This document shows, in pieces, positions 17,251 through 22,737 of a stretch of 22,737 nt of DNA. Each line of letters starts with the position of its first letter. Position 1 is the stretch's first letter. The position numbers and the translations under genes are program-made. The DNA comes from Thioalkalivibrio nitratireducens (GTDB lineage Bacteria > Pseudomonadota > Gammaproteobacteria > Ectothiorhodospirales > Ectothiorhodospiraceae): contig JAABSN010000040.1 of NCBI GenBank assembly GCA_011390385.1, forward strand, positions 1 through 22,737, given 5' to 3'. The notes under the pieces were generated by a model that saw only the letters and a program-made list of their open reading frames with translations, made no database searches and was not told where the DNA came from.

Positions 17251-18144
17251 ATGAAAGAACACGACATGCTGCACCGGTTTCTGCTCGAACGCACCCGGGT
17301 GCGTGGGGAGTGGGTACACCTGGATGCTGCCTGGCAGGCCTTGCTGCAGCGGCATCAATATCCGCGGGTCGTGCGCGACCGTCTCGGCGAAGCATACGCG
17401 GCTGTGGCCCTCATGGCCGCGACGCTGAAATTCGATGGTTCGCTGATTCTGCAGATCACAGGCTCCGGGCCGCTGCATATGCTTGTGGTGCAGGCCACCG
17501 GGGGGCGGACGTTGCGTGGGCTTGCCCGGTACCGTGGCGAGGTTCCCGATGGTGATCTCCAGGATATTTTCGGGTCGGATGGACGGCTCGTCATTACCCT
17601 TGATCCCGGCTCGGGGCGTGAGCGCTACCAGGGTGTGGTGGCACTTGAAGGGGACTCGGTGGCTGGAAGTCTGGATCTCTACTTCGAGCGTTCCGAGCAA
17701 TTGCCAACCCGCGTGTGGCTGGCATCCGATGACGCGAGTACCGCAGGCCTGCTGCTCCAGGGGCTGCCCGGCCCGGATGGTGCCCCGACGCCACCCGACT
17801 CCGAAGACTGGGTCCGGGCAACGCTCCTCGGCAATACGGTCTCGGCCAGGGAGTTACTGGAGTTGCCCGCGCGGGATCTCCTGCTGCGTCTGTTCCACGA
17901 AGAACGCGTGCGGCTGCTCAAGGGGCATGCGATGCGCTTCGCCTGTGGCTGCTCACGGGACAAGGTCGAGGATATGTTGAGTGGCCTTGGTGTCGACGAA
18001 GTCCGAGCAGCGCTCGCGCAGGAAGGAGAGGTGTCGGTGACCTGCGAGTTCTGCAATGCCCATTATCAACTGGATACCGTCGATGTCGAGGGCCTGTTCG
18101 CCGCGCCCCGTCCCCAGCCCGACGTCGGTTCGACCCGCCACTGA
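17251..18144 (+). CDS. hslO: Redox-regulated chaperone Hsp33
   Basis: Hsp33 is a cytoplasmic holdase switched on by oxidation. The 297-residue product has the N-terminal substrate-binding domain (LMAATLKFDGSLILQITGSG is the typical block) and the C-terminal redox switch with the four zinc-binding Cys: Cys232 and Cys234 (ACGCSRDK), Cys265 and Cys268 (VTCEFCNAHY). Two ATGs are adjacent; the second (17251) has GGAG at a better distance (six bases), but the first (17248) is possible. It lies 41 nt after gatB and may be read through from that operon. It converges with the MoeB-like gene. Confidence 0.95.
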   Translation: MKEHDMLHRFLLERTRVRGEWVHLDAAWQALLQRHQYPRVVRDRLGEAYAAVALMAATLKFDGSLILQITGSGPLHMLVVQATGGRTLRGLARYRGEVPDGDLQDIFGSDGRLVITLDPGSGRERYQGVVALEGDSVAGSLDLYFERSEQLPTRVWLASDDASTAGLLLQGLPGPDGAPTPPDSEDWVRATLLGNTVSARELLELPARDLLLRLFHEERVRLLKGHAMRFACGCSRDKVEDMLSGLGVDEVRAALAQEGEVSVTCEFCNAHYQLDTVDVEGLFAAPRPQPDVGSTRH

Positions 18145-18163
18145 TCTCCTGCTCCATGCCTCT

Positions 18164-18949
18164 TCAGGGGATGGATCGTCCCGCGACCCGGTTTTCCGGG
18201 GCGCATACCGGACAATTCGGGTCACGTACCAGGTTCATTTCCCGGAATCGCATGTTGAGACCGTCGACCAGCAGCAGCCGGCCGTGAAGCGTGGGCAGTC
18301 CGATCAGCAGCTTCAACGCTTCCGTGGCCTGCAGGCTGCCGATCACGCCAGGCAGACTGGACAGTACCCCCGATTCGCTGCACGCCTCGCCCAATTCCTC
18401 GCCATCGCCATAGAGGCAGTGATAGCACGCCGCATCGGGTTTCCGGAAGTCGAAGGTCGTCAGCTGCCCCTCGAATCGGATCACCGCACCGGACACCAGG
18501 GGGGTACGGGCTGTGACTGCCGCACGGTTGATCAGCGCACGGCTGGTGAAGTTGTCCGTGCCATCGAGAATCACGCTGGCTGTAGCGAAGAGATCGCCCA
18601 GTGCTGTGCAATCCAGCCTTTCATCGACCCGTTGTATATGGCAATCCGGGTTCAGCCGCAGCAGGCTCTCGGCCGCGGAGTCGACCTTGCGGCGCCCGAT
18701 GTCATCTTGACCGTGCAGGATCTGACGCTGGAGATTGCTCAAATCGACGTGATCGAAGTCCACGAGCGTCAACCGACCGACGCCGGCGGCAACGAGGTAG
18801 GCGGCAATCGGAGAACCCAGACCTCCGAGCCCCATCACCACCGCATGGGCGGCGGCAAGGCGATCCTGTCCCTCGGCGCCGATTCCCGGAAGGAGGATCT
18901 GGCGGCTGTAACGAAGCAGCAGTTCGTCGCTCGTTGCCATGTCATTCAT
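18164..18949 (-). CDS. moeB: MoeB/ThiF-family adenylyltransferase (E1-like)
   Basis: This family adenylates the C-terminal Gly-Gly of a ubiquitin-like sulfur carrier (MoaD for molybdopterin, ThiS for thiazole). The 261-residue product has the nucleotide loop MGLGGLGSPIAAYL (39-52), the DFDHVDLSNLQRQILH block, ILDGTDNF (127-134), and zinc-binding Cys175/Cys178 and Cys246/Cys249. Cys190, in ACSESGV, lies where the family often has a reactive Cys. The lack of a rhodanese domain and the FREMNLVRDPNCPVC ending favour MoeB. No moaD, thiS or moaE gene is in the window, so the partner is unknown; ThiF or HesA-like roles remain open. The ATG at 18949 follows the HMA-like gene by 40 nt; ATG 18940 is equally plausible. 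Confidence 0.85.
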   Translation of the reverse strand: MNDMATSDELLLRYSRQILLPGIGAEGQDRLAAAHAVVMGLGGLGSPIAAYLVAAGVGRLTLVDFDHVDLSNLQRQILHGQDDIGRRKVDSAAESLLRLNPDCHIQRVDERLDCTALGDLFATASVILDGTDNFTSRALINRAAVTARTPLVSGAVIRFEGQLTTFDFRKPDAACYHCLYGDGEELGEACSESGVLSSLPGVIGSLQATEALKLLIGLPTLHGRLLLVDGLNMRFREMNLVRDPNCPVCAPENRVAGRSIP

Positions 18950-18989
18950 CGAAGCCGGACCGCGCGGCGGGGAATCCCGGACGCAGTCG

Positions 18990-19400
18990 CTACCAGTAGG
19001 AGCGCCAGTGTGGAGGTCTCTGATCGCGGCAACCGTGCTCACCCCTTTGGTAGTGCCGCACGAAAATGCGGCGCGCGCACTGCCCGAAACAGTTCGGGTT
19101 GATCTTCAGGTTCGCGCGGCGGGTGTCCTCGCAATAACTGTAATACGCCCGGCGCAAACGGGTGAATACGCTATTGTCGAGATGAAAACCCAGCTCCTCC
19201 AATGCTGATTCGATCTCTGCGAAAGTCACGTCGCGCAGATCGTAGCGGACGAGGATCCGGTTGGGGCCGGAGATCGAGACCTCCGATACCAGCGGTGAAT
19301 CTGCCAGCAACAGCGCGACCGAAGGAGCCTGATCGGCTTCCCGATGCGGGCCTTGAAAGACCAGTTCCCGGGCGCAAACGGTCGAGTCCATGAAACACAT
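18990..19400 (-). CDS. Small HMA-like protein of unknown function
   Basis: A 136-residue protein I do not recognise by name. Residues 10-75 look like a ferredoxin-like beta-alpha-beta fold of the heavy-metal-associated type: a strand (ARELVFQG), a helix (PSVALLLADSPL), a strand pair (VSEVSISGPNRILVRYD), and a helix (TFAEIESALEELGFHLD). The HMA metal site CxxC is absent. The C-terminal half is basic and holds several Cys (YCEDTRR, NPNCFGQCARR, HGC). It may start at ATG 19400 or 19391; neither has a good ribosome-binding site. It precedes the MoeB-like gene by 40 nt on the same strand, hinting at a joint role, but I cannot say which. A MITE-like palindrome ends 25 nt upstream. Confidence 0.7.
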   Translation of the reverse strand: MCFMDSTVCARELVFQGPHREADQAPSVALLLADSPLVSEVSISGPNRILVRYDLRDVTFAEIESALEELGFHLDNSVFTRLRRAYYSYCEDTRRANLKINPNCFGQCARRIFVRHYQRGEHGCRDQRPPHWRSYW

Positions 19401-19424
19401 GGTAGATGCCGCCAGCCGATTTGC

Positions 19425-19588
19425 CTAGTGGGCCATGCGGAAAGTTCGGTACCAGATCGCTTCGCCAGAAGCACCGGCGCTGCGTTGGGCAAGTTTGCAA
19501 TAGGTCCACTATTCCTGCACTTGCCCGCCTTGCTCCGGCGCTTCTGGCTATGCTCCATAGTCACCGAACTTTCCGCATGGCCCACTAG
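19425..19588. mobile_element. MITE-like palindromic element with 26-bp terminal inverted repeats
   Basis: The 26 bp at 19425-19450 are the exact reverse complement of 19563-19588, both ending in CTAG at the outer edge. The interior is also imperfectly self-complementary: GCCAGAAGC at 19464-19472 pairs with sequence near 19541-19549, and AATAG/CTATT flank the centre. The whole 164 bp can fold into one long hairpin and has no gene of its own. This is the form of a miniature inverted-repeat element mobilised in trans. No clear target duplication is seen unless it is within CTAG. It lies directly upstream of the HMA-like gene and could supply or block its transcription. A strong bidirectional terminator is the alternative reading. 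Confidence 0.65.
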
Positions 19589-19632
19589 CCCATATTCATC
19601 AGCCCGCCCTGGCTCCAGACGCCCGGGTCTCG

Positions 19633-19668
19633 GTCGGTGCAATTCGCTGCGCTCATTGACACCCTGCG
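19633..19668. repeat. Single copy of the hairpin repeat seen at 128-163
   Basis: This stretch matches unit B of the doublet at the window start almost base for base (TCGGTGCAATTCGCTG, then TTGACACCCT), in the same orientation. It can fold as a GGTG...CACC hairpin. Adjacent sequence 19676-19727 shares blocks with 3-50. Together they show a dispersed repeat family used at least twice in 20 kb. Confidence 0.65.
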
Positions 19669-19882
19669 CCTGCACCTTTCATGTTTCGGGGCGCAGCGCA
19701 TGGCCATGACCGTTAGCCTGAAAATCCGGCCACGGAAAAACGCGGAAATCACGGACAACGAAACGGCGTAAACCCCTTTTCCGCTTTGGGTTTCTCTGCC
19801 CGAACCGAATCGACCCTGAGCGGGCAGGAACCTTTCGTGGACGACTGCCCGGTTGCCGATGAAGAGCGGCCCGAGAAACCCC
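19669..19882. other. Non-coding remnant region beyond the repeats
   Basis: Between the repeat and the stop of the membrane protein gene I see no convincing gene. The stretch 19676-19727 shares blocks with 3-50; the rest has no recognised feature. Confidence 0.4.
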
Positions 19883-20617
19883 TCATCCTTGGCGGTCGTC
19901 CGGGCGCACCGGGGGGCCTGCTCGTCTTCGCCGCCAAAGATCGAGGAGGAGAAAGGGCAGATACCAGACGAACAAGGATGCAAGGCCGACGATCACCAAG
20001 CCGATCAGATACCAGGGCCAAGGCCCAAACCAATCGAGAAGTGACGGTTGTACAGGCTTGGCCATGAGGTAGAGGAAATTGGTGTCCAGCCATAGGTTGA
20101 TGACGAAGATGATCCCCGCTACAGCGGCGGTGATTGCGGCGACGCGGGGGATCGAGGCCGCATGGGGGCGCAGGCGGAAGGCGATCGTCACATGCATCAC
20201 ACCGACGATGACCAGGCCGTGACCGGCGAAGAACAGCAGGTAGGTCGGGTCGGGAAAACGGGCCGTGAGATCCGGCGTCAGCAGAGCCTGGATGGTGCCC
20301 CCCAAACCCCAGAAATAGACGACCTCGTAGGTACGGTAGCTGCGGGTGACGAGCGTCCAGGCTGTCAGATAGACCGCCAGGGTGCATAAGTGCAGTGGCA
20401 GAAGTGCGGCGGGGGTAAGGTTGCCCGCGTCGATCTGTCGCCACAGGTCGATGGCTTCCTGGCCCAGGAGCAGGACAGCCAGCAGGTAGGCTACGTTCCG
20501 GGCCTGGTCCCCCGCCAGGCGGCGCACCGTGAGCGGCACCACGAGCGCCACTGCTGAGATGACGCCCAGCGTCGCCAGATGGGATGTTCCAAACAGCTCG
20601 AAGCTCTGCGATTCCAT
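19883..20617 (-). CDS. Integral membrane protein, YwaF/TIGR02206-like
   Basis: A 244-residue protein with about seven membrane helices, resembling the conserved membrane family that includes Bacillus YwaF (TIGR02206), whose function is unknown. The start MESQSFELFGTSHL, LLPLHLCTLAVYLTAW and the YEVVYFWGLGGTIQALLTPDL and FAGHGLVIVGVMHV segments carry the family's typical polar positions inside membrane helices. INLWLDTNFLYLMAKP follows, and the C-terminus is basic (RRRRAG). ATG 20617 fits the family N-terminus, but no Shine-Dalgarno sequence precedes it. The frame stays open upstream through a deleted integron integrase to ATG 20953, so a 356-residue fusion could be made. The identification rests on remembered family features. 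Confidence 0.75.
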   Translation of the reverse strand: MESQSFELFGTSHLATLGVISAVALVVPLTVRRLAGDQARNVAYLLAVLLLGQEAIDLWRQIDAGNLTPAALLPLHLCTLAVYLTAWTLVTRSYRTYEVVYFWGLGGTIQALLTPDLTARFPDPTYLLFFAGHGLVIVGVMHVTIAFRLRPHAASIPRVAAITAAVAGIIFVINLWLDTNFLYLMAKPVQPSLLDWFGPWPWYLIGLVIVGLASLFVWYLPFLLLDLWRRRRAGPPVRPDDRQG

Positions 20618-20660
20618 GGGGTTGCCAGCGATGGTCGGGACCGTTTCCGGCGCGCTCACC

Positions 20661-20696
20661 ACTCGACATCGGGCGGGCGCGCGACTTGTGTCGAGT
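20661..20696. repeat. Inverted repeat at the edge of the integrase remnant
   Basis: ACTCGACA (20661-20668) and TGTCGAGT (20689-20696) form an 8-bp stem around a 20-nt loop. It falls where recognisable integrase sequence ends, so it may mark a breakpoint or act as a weak terminator. Confidence 0.45.
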
Positions 20697-20953
20697 ATGA
20701 CCGATCCGTGGGTCTGATTCTGGCAGCGAATAGCCTCCGCCATGGGGTCGAGGGCCAGACGACCCGAGGGAAAGAGGAACTGGCACTTGAACTCGCGCCC
20801 CTCGTGCGCCCTAATGAACTCCTCGACGCGCTTGACGTACCAGCGTCTATGCCTCTCGGGCACTGGAGCTTTTCCGAGGCAGCACAGCAGCCTATCAAAG
20901 AATCGCGCGGCTGCGCTGGGATCAACACGGGGAAAGACCGACTTATGAACCAT
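20696..20953 (-). pseudogene. intI: Integron integrase remnant, internally deleted
   Basis: From ATG 20953 the first ~55 codons read as the N-terminal SAM-like domain of an integron-type tyrosine recombinase (FFDRLLCCLGKAPVPERHRR, then WYVKRVEEFIRAHEGREF). The next ~30 codons jump without frameshift to CQFLFPSGRLALDPMAEAI, which matches the catalytic-domain block of IntI proteins (FP..R...DP.....R in IntI1). About 170 residues between these blocks are missing, as is everything after, including the HxxR and Tyr active-site residues. A normal IntI is about 320-340 residues, so this one is inactive. AGTTC occurs twice at the junction, possible microhomology. Position and orientation, pointing away from the cassette, are those of an integron integrase. 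Assignment rests on remembered family motifs. Confidence 0.7.
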
Positions 20954-21084
20954 CCTTGTTACGAGTGGCGGGCATCCTGCCCGGAAATCGGTGGTTCAAT
21001 GCTATGCCGAATCGGCCGGTGAGACAATAGCCAGCGCCAGCACTATTACCAATACTGACGACGCGGGCTAATATACTGTTAGGC
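20954..21084 (+). other. attI: attI-like region with GTTAGGC core site
   Basis: The 131 nt between the integrase-remnant start and the cassette end in a GTTAGGC core (21078-21084), the site at which IntI joins cassettes (cut between G and TT). No matching RYYYAAC left arm of an attC lies upstream, so this reads as the attI side rather than the end of an earlier cassette. Confidence 0.6.
21046..21074 (+). promoter_or_regulatory. Possible cassette promoter (Pc-like)
   Basis: TTACCA (21046-21051) and TAATAT (21069-21074) are separated by 17 nt and each match 4 of 6 sigma-70 positions. They point into the cassette from within the attI-like region, where some integrons carry Pc. TATACT (21072-21077) is an alternative -10 box. 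Assigned by eye only. Confidence 0.3.
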
Positions 21085-22143
21085 TTTCAATCTTGAGTCC
21101 TATTACTTAAGGAACCTATGCTGAATATTTTGTTTCTCCTTATCGGTATAGCCTTGCTCACCGGTGGTGGCGAGGCGTTGATTCGAGGCTCGCTGGCAGC
21201 GGCAAAACGGGTCGGCGTATCGCCGTTGCTAAGCGGTCTCGTAATAGTAGGATTCGGCACCTCAGCCCCTGAGTTGGTGGTCTCAGTCAATGCTGCGGTG
21301 GAAGGTCGACCAGACATCGCTATTGGCAACGTTGTTGGTAGCAATATCGGAAATATCTTACTGATACTCGGTATTTGCGCCTTGATTTCGCCATTGGCGG
21401 TCAAGCCATTGGCACTGAGGCGGGACGCGGTCACGGTAGTGGCAGCAAGTGTATTGTTTCTCGTTCTGGTTGGAGGAAGTGCGCTCGGACGTGTAGATGC
21501 AGCTATATTCCTTTTCGCTCTGGGCGCTTACCTAGTCTGGGCTTACTGGAGTGAAAGTTTTCACGCTGCGCCCTCGGGTGCACTACACCAAGCTGAAGCA
21601 GGTGAGCTTTCCACCATTCCGAAGTCGGTGTTATGGACTGTAACTGCGGTGGTTTTTGGTTTGCTTCTTTTAATCGCCGGATCACAGGTTCTTCTGATTG
21701 GAGCCATTGGCATTGCAGCGCACTTTGGTGTTCCAGAGGCGGTCATTGGCTTGACGCTGGTGGCCGTTGGTACCTCTCTTCCCGAGCTGTCCATATCGGT
21801 CATTGCAGCTATTCGGCGACATGCAGACGTGGCTGTCGGAAACATACTTGGCAGCAATATCTTTAACTTGCTGGGAATTCTTGGGGTCTCCGCTCTACTT
21901 CAGCCACTTCCGGTTCACGCAAGAATCTTGCAATTTGATCAATGGGTCATGCTTGGAACATCGTTGCTTTTGCTTTTTTTCTTGTACACTGGGCGTCGCC
22001 TGAGCCGCACGGAGGGTGGGGTGCTATTAATTGGATACGGGATTTACGTCTGGTTGAGTTTTACGGTATTCGGTGGCTGACATAAAATGGCTTAACAAAC
22101 GCTTGCAGAGTGACGCGGGTGCGCCGCGCACCTGAAGCGGGCG
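21079..22143 (+). mobile_element. Integron gene cassette carrying a cation exchanger
   Basis: The cassette runs from the TTAGGC just after the attI cut to the G of GTTATAC in the attC (1065 bp). In circular form the closing site would read GTTAGGC, whose reverse complement GCCTAAC differs by one base from the attC left arm GCTTAAC, so both ends belong together. The single gene starts 39 nt in and stops 10 nt before the attC, the usual compact layout. Base composition is visibly more AT-rich than the host genes, as expected of captured DNA. Confidence 0.8.
21118..22080 (+). CDS. Calcium/sodium antiporter (CaCA family, YrbG-like)
   Basis: A 320-residue cation/Ca2+ exchanger. Ten or so membrane helices surround the two inverted alpha-repeats that form the ion pathway: GFGTSAPELVVSV (45-57) with GNVVGSNIGN (70-79), and AVGTSLPELSISV (216-228) with GNILGSNIFN (241-250). 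The two acidic Glu residues (52 and 223) are the ion-binding ones in known exchangers such as NCX_Mj. Both repeats are intact, so it should work: it exchanges Na+ or H+ against Ca2+ across the inner membrane. AAGGA (21109-21113) precedes the ATG by four bases. It is the cargo of an integron cassette and is AT-richer than its neighbours. Substrate and direction cannot be told from sequence. Confidence 0.93.
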   Translation: MLNILFLLIGIALLTGGGEALIRGSLAAAKRVGVSPLLSGLVIVGFGTSAPELVVSVNAAVEGRPDIAIGNVVGSNIGNILLILGICALISPLAVKPLALRRDAVTVVAASVLFLVLVGGSALGRVDAAIFLFALGAYLVWAYWSESFHAAPSGALHQAEAGELSTIPKSVLWTVTAVVFGLLLLIAGSQVLLIGAIGIAAHFGVPEAVIGLTLVAVGTSLPELSISVIAAIRRHADVAVGNILGSNIFNLLGILGVSALLQPLPVHARILQFDQWVMLGTSLLLLFFLYTGRRLSRTEGGVLLIGYGIYVWLSFTVFGG

Positions 22144-22149
22144 TTATAC
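22090..22149 (+). other. attC: attC recombination site (59-base element)
   Basis: The left arm R'' is GCTTAAC (22090-22096) and the right core R' is GTTATAC (22143-22149). The inner arms pair as CGCTTGCA (22100-22107) with TGAAGCG (22133-22139), leaving one unpaired extra base in L'', a hallmark of attC folding. The centre forms a perfect hairpin GGTGCG-CCG-CGCACC (22118-22132). The length of 60 bp is typical. It starts 10 nt after the exchanger stop codon. Confidence 0.85.
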
Positions 22150-22267
22150 GGAAGCGCGGGATAGGTTGGACGGTTGAAGCCGCGATGAAATTTGGTTCGT
22201 GGGCTGCTTTGGACATGTCCGTCCGGAACGGTATTCGGACCGGTCGCTCAGGATGACGGGCTGGGCG

Positions 22268-22639
22268 GCGGCTCAGGAAGAGGTGGCTACCGCTGCTCAG
22301 GCTGGCCTTGGCCATCCACGCGGCAATCGCAACCCGGGTCGGGTCGGTGAATTCGAAGCGGACGGGTTCCTGTGTCTTCTGCTGGATCACGCTGGCACGG
22401 GTCAGGACTTCGCCACCGCGTGTTACGTCGTTCACCCGCAACTGCACCAGATCGCAGCCCCTGAGCTTGCTGTCGATCGCGAGGTTGAACAGGGCGAGTT
22501 CTTTGGTCTTCCCGCCCATCTCCAACCGGGTGCGCAGGGTCCAGATCTCTCTGAGCTTGAGCGGTGGCTTCTGGCCGATGAGTTTACCCTTGTTCCAGGG
22601 GGTTGGGTGGTAAGCAACGGTCATTGCAGTGTCGTTCAT
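22268..22639 (-). pseudogene. C-terminally truncated tyrosine recombinase
   Basis: From ATG 22639 (GAGGAGAT six bases upstream) about 124 codons read as a compact tyrosine recombinase of about 200 residues (AYHPTPWNKGKLIGQKPPLK, ELALFNLAIDSKLRGCDLVQ, RASVIQQKTQEPVRFEFTDP). Arg60 in SKLRGCDL is the first catalytic Arg. After HLFLSR the match is lost: the HxxR and Tyr region is absent, and the frame runs on without homology through the attC into the exchanger's last codons. The family differs from the intI remnant. It is therefore a second dead recombinase, on the far side of the cassette. I recall this family as a common stand-alone integrase, often near mobile elements, without a known system. 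Confidence 0.75.
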
Positions 22640-22737
22640 GGTCGATCTCCTCATTCGTGGTTGGGGAAACACGCGCATGGCCTGATTCGGCGCGGCGCGG
22701 TCGCAATGAAACAGCTCGAGAAACTGGGTTTGTGAAC
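22640..22737. other. Window edge, nothing assigned
   Basis: These 98 nt upstream of the truncated recombinase hold its ribosome-binding site (about 22646-22653) and probably its promoter. I see no gene or repeat. Confidence 0.4.

Noticed and set aside
15368..17395. 675-codon open frame on the minus strand
   Set aside because: It lies antisense across gatA and gatB, whose family motifs are unmistakable. Long antisense frames are common in GC-rich DNA, and its product shows no recognisable domain.
22199..22735. 178-codon open frame on the plus strand at the window end
   Set aside because: Antisense to the truncated recombinase, which has a good ribosome-binding site and family motifs; the plus-strand product resembles nothing.

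Overview
The window is a GC-rich stretch from a gammaproteobacterial chromosome. The inner-core LPS genes (including Kdo kinase), the mreBCD-gatCAB neighbourhood, Hsp33 and an SprT-like protein all fit Gammaproteobacteria. A halophilic or sulfur-oxidising Chromatiales-type host is my guess from general resemblance, not something shown by a search. The first ~19.4 kb is dense housekeeping DNA. The last ~3.3 kb is an accessory region with integron parts and mobile-element scars.

Layout. 1-206: a REPIN-like doublet of hairpin repeats. 207-4938 (minus strand): gmhA, gmhB, waaA and lpxL, tightly spaced, then a beta-barrel-like outer membrane protein. 5265-8570 (plus): hldE, kdkA and a family 9 heptosyltransferase, divergent from gmhA. 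Together these make and attach the lipid A acyl chains, Kdo and heptose of the LPS inner core; the epimerase HldD is not here. 8679-9752: an SprT-like zinc protein, divergent from a small coiled-coil/winged-helix protein with an AT-rich promoter region. 9818-11330 (minus): a DUF1244 protein and ribonuclease D. 11432-13857 (minus): mreB, mreC, mreD, the rod-shape genes; mreC appears to start at an AUC codon. 13980-17209 (plus): gatC, gatA, gatB (tRNA-dependent amidotransferase). 17251-18144: hslO. 18164-19400 (minus): a MoeB/ThiF-like E1 enzyme and a small HMA-like protein.

The accessory end. Just upstream of the HMA-like gene lies a 164-bp near-palindrome with 26-bp perfect terminal inverted repeats (MITE-like), then one more copy of the hairpin repeat seen at the window start. 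Next, on the minus strand, is a seven-helix-type membrane protein (YwaF/TIGR02206-like) whose reading frame is open upstream into an internally deleted integron integrase gene. Behind the integrase start is an attI-like region with a GTTAGGC core site. It is followed by one complete gene cassette (21079-22143) carrying a Na+/Ca2+ exchanger-family transporter and a canonical 60-bp attC site. A C-terminally truncated tyrosine recombinase of a different family closes the window. The most notable find is therefore a fossil integron: its integrase is dead, it keeps one intact ion-transporter cassette, and a second recombinase remnant sits at its far edge.
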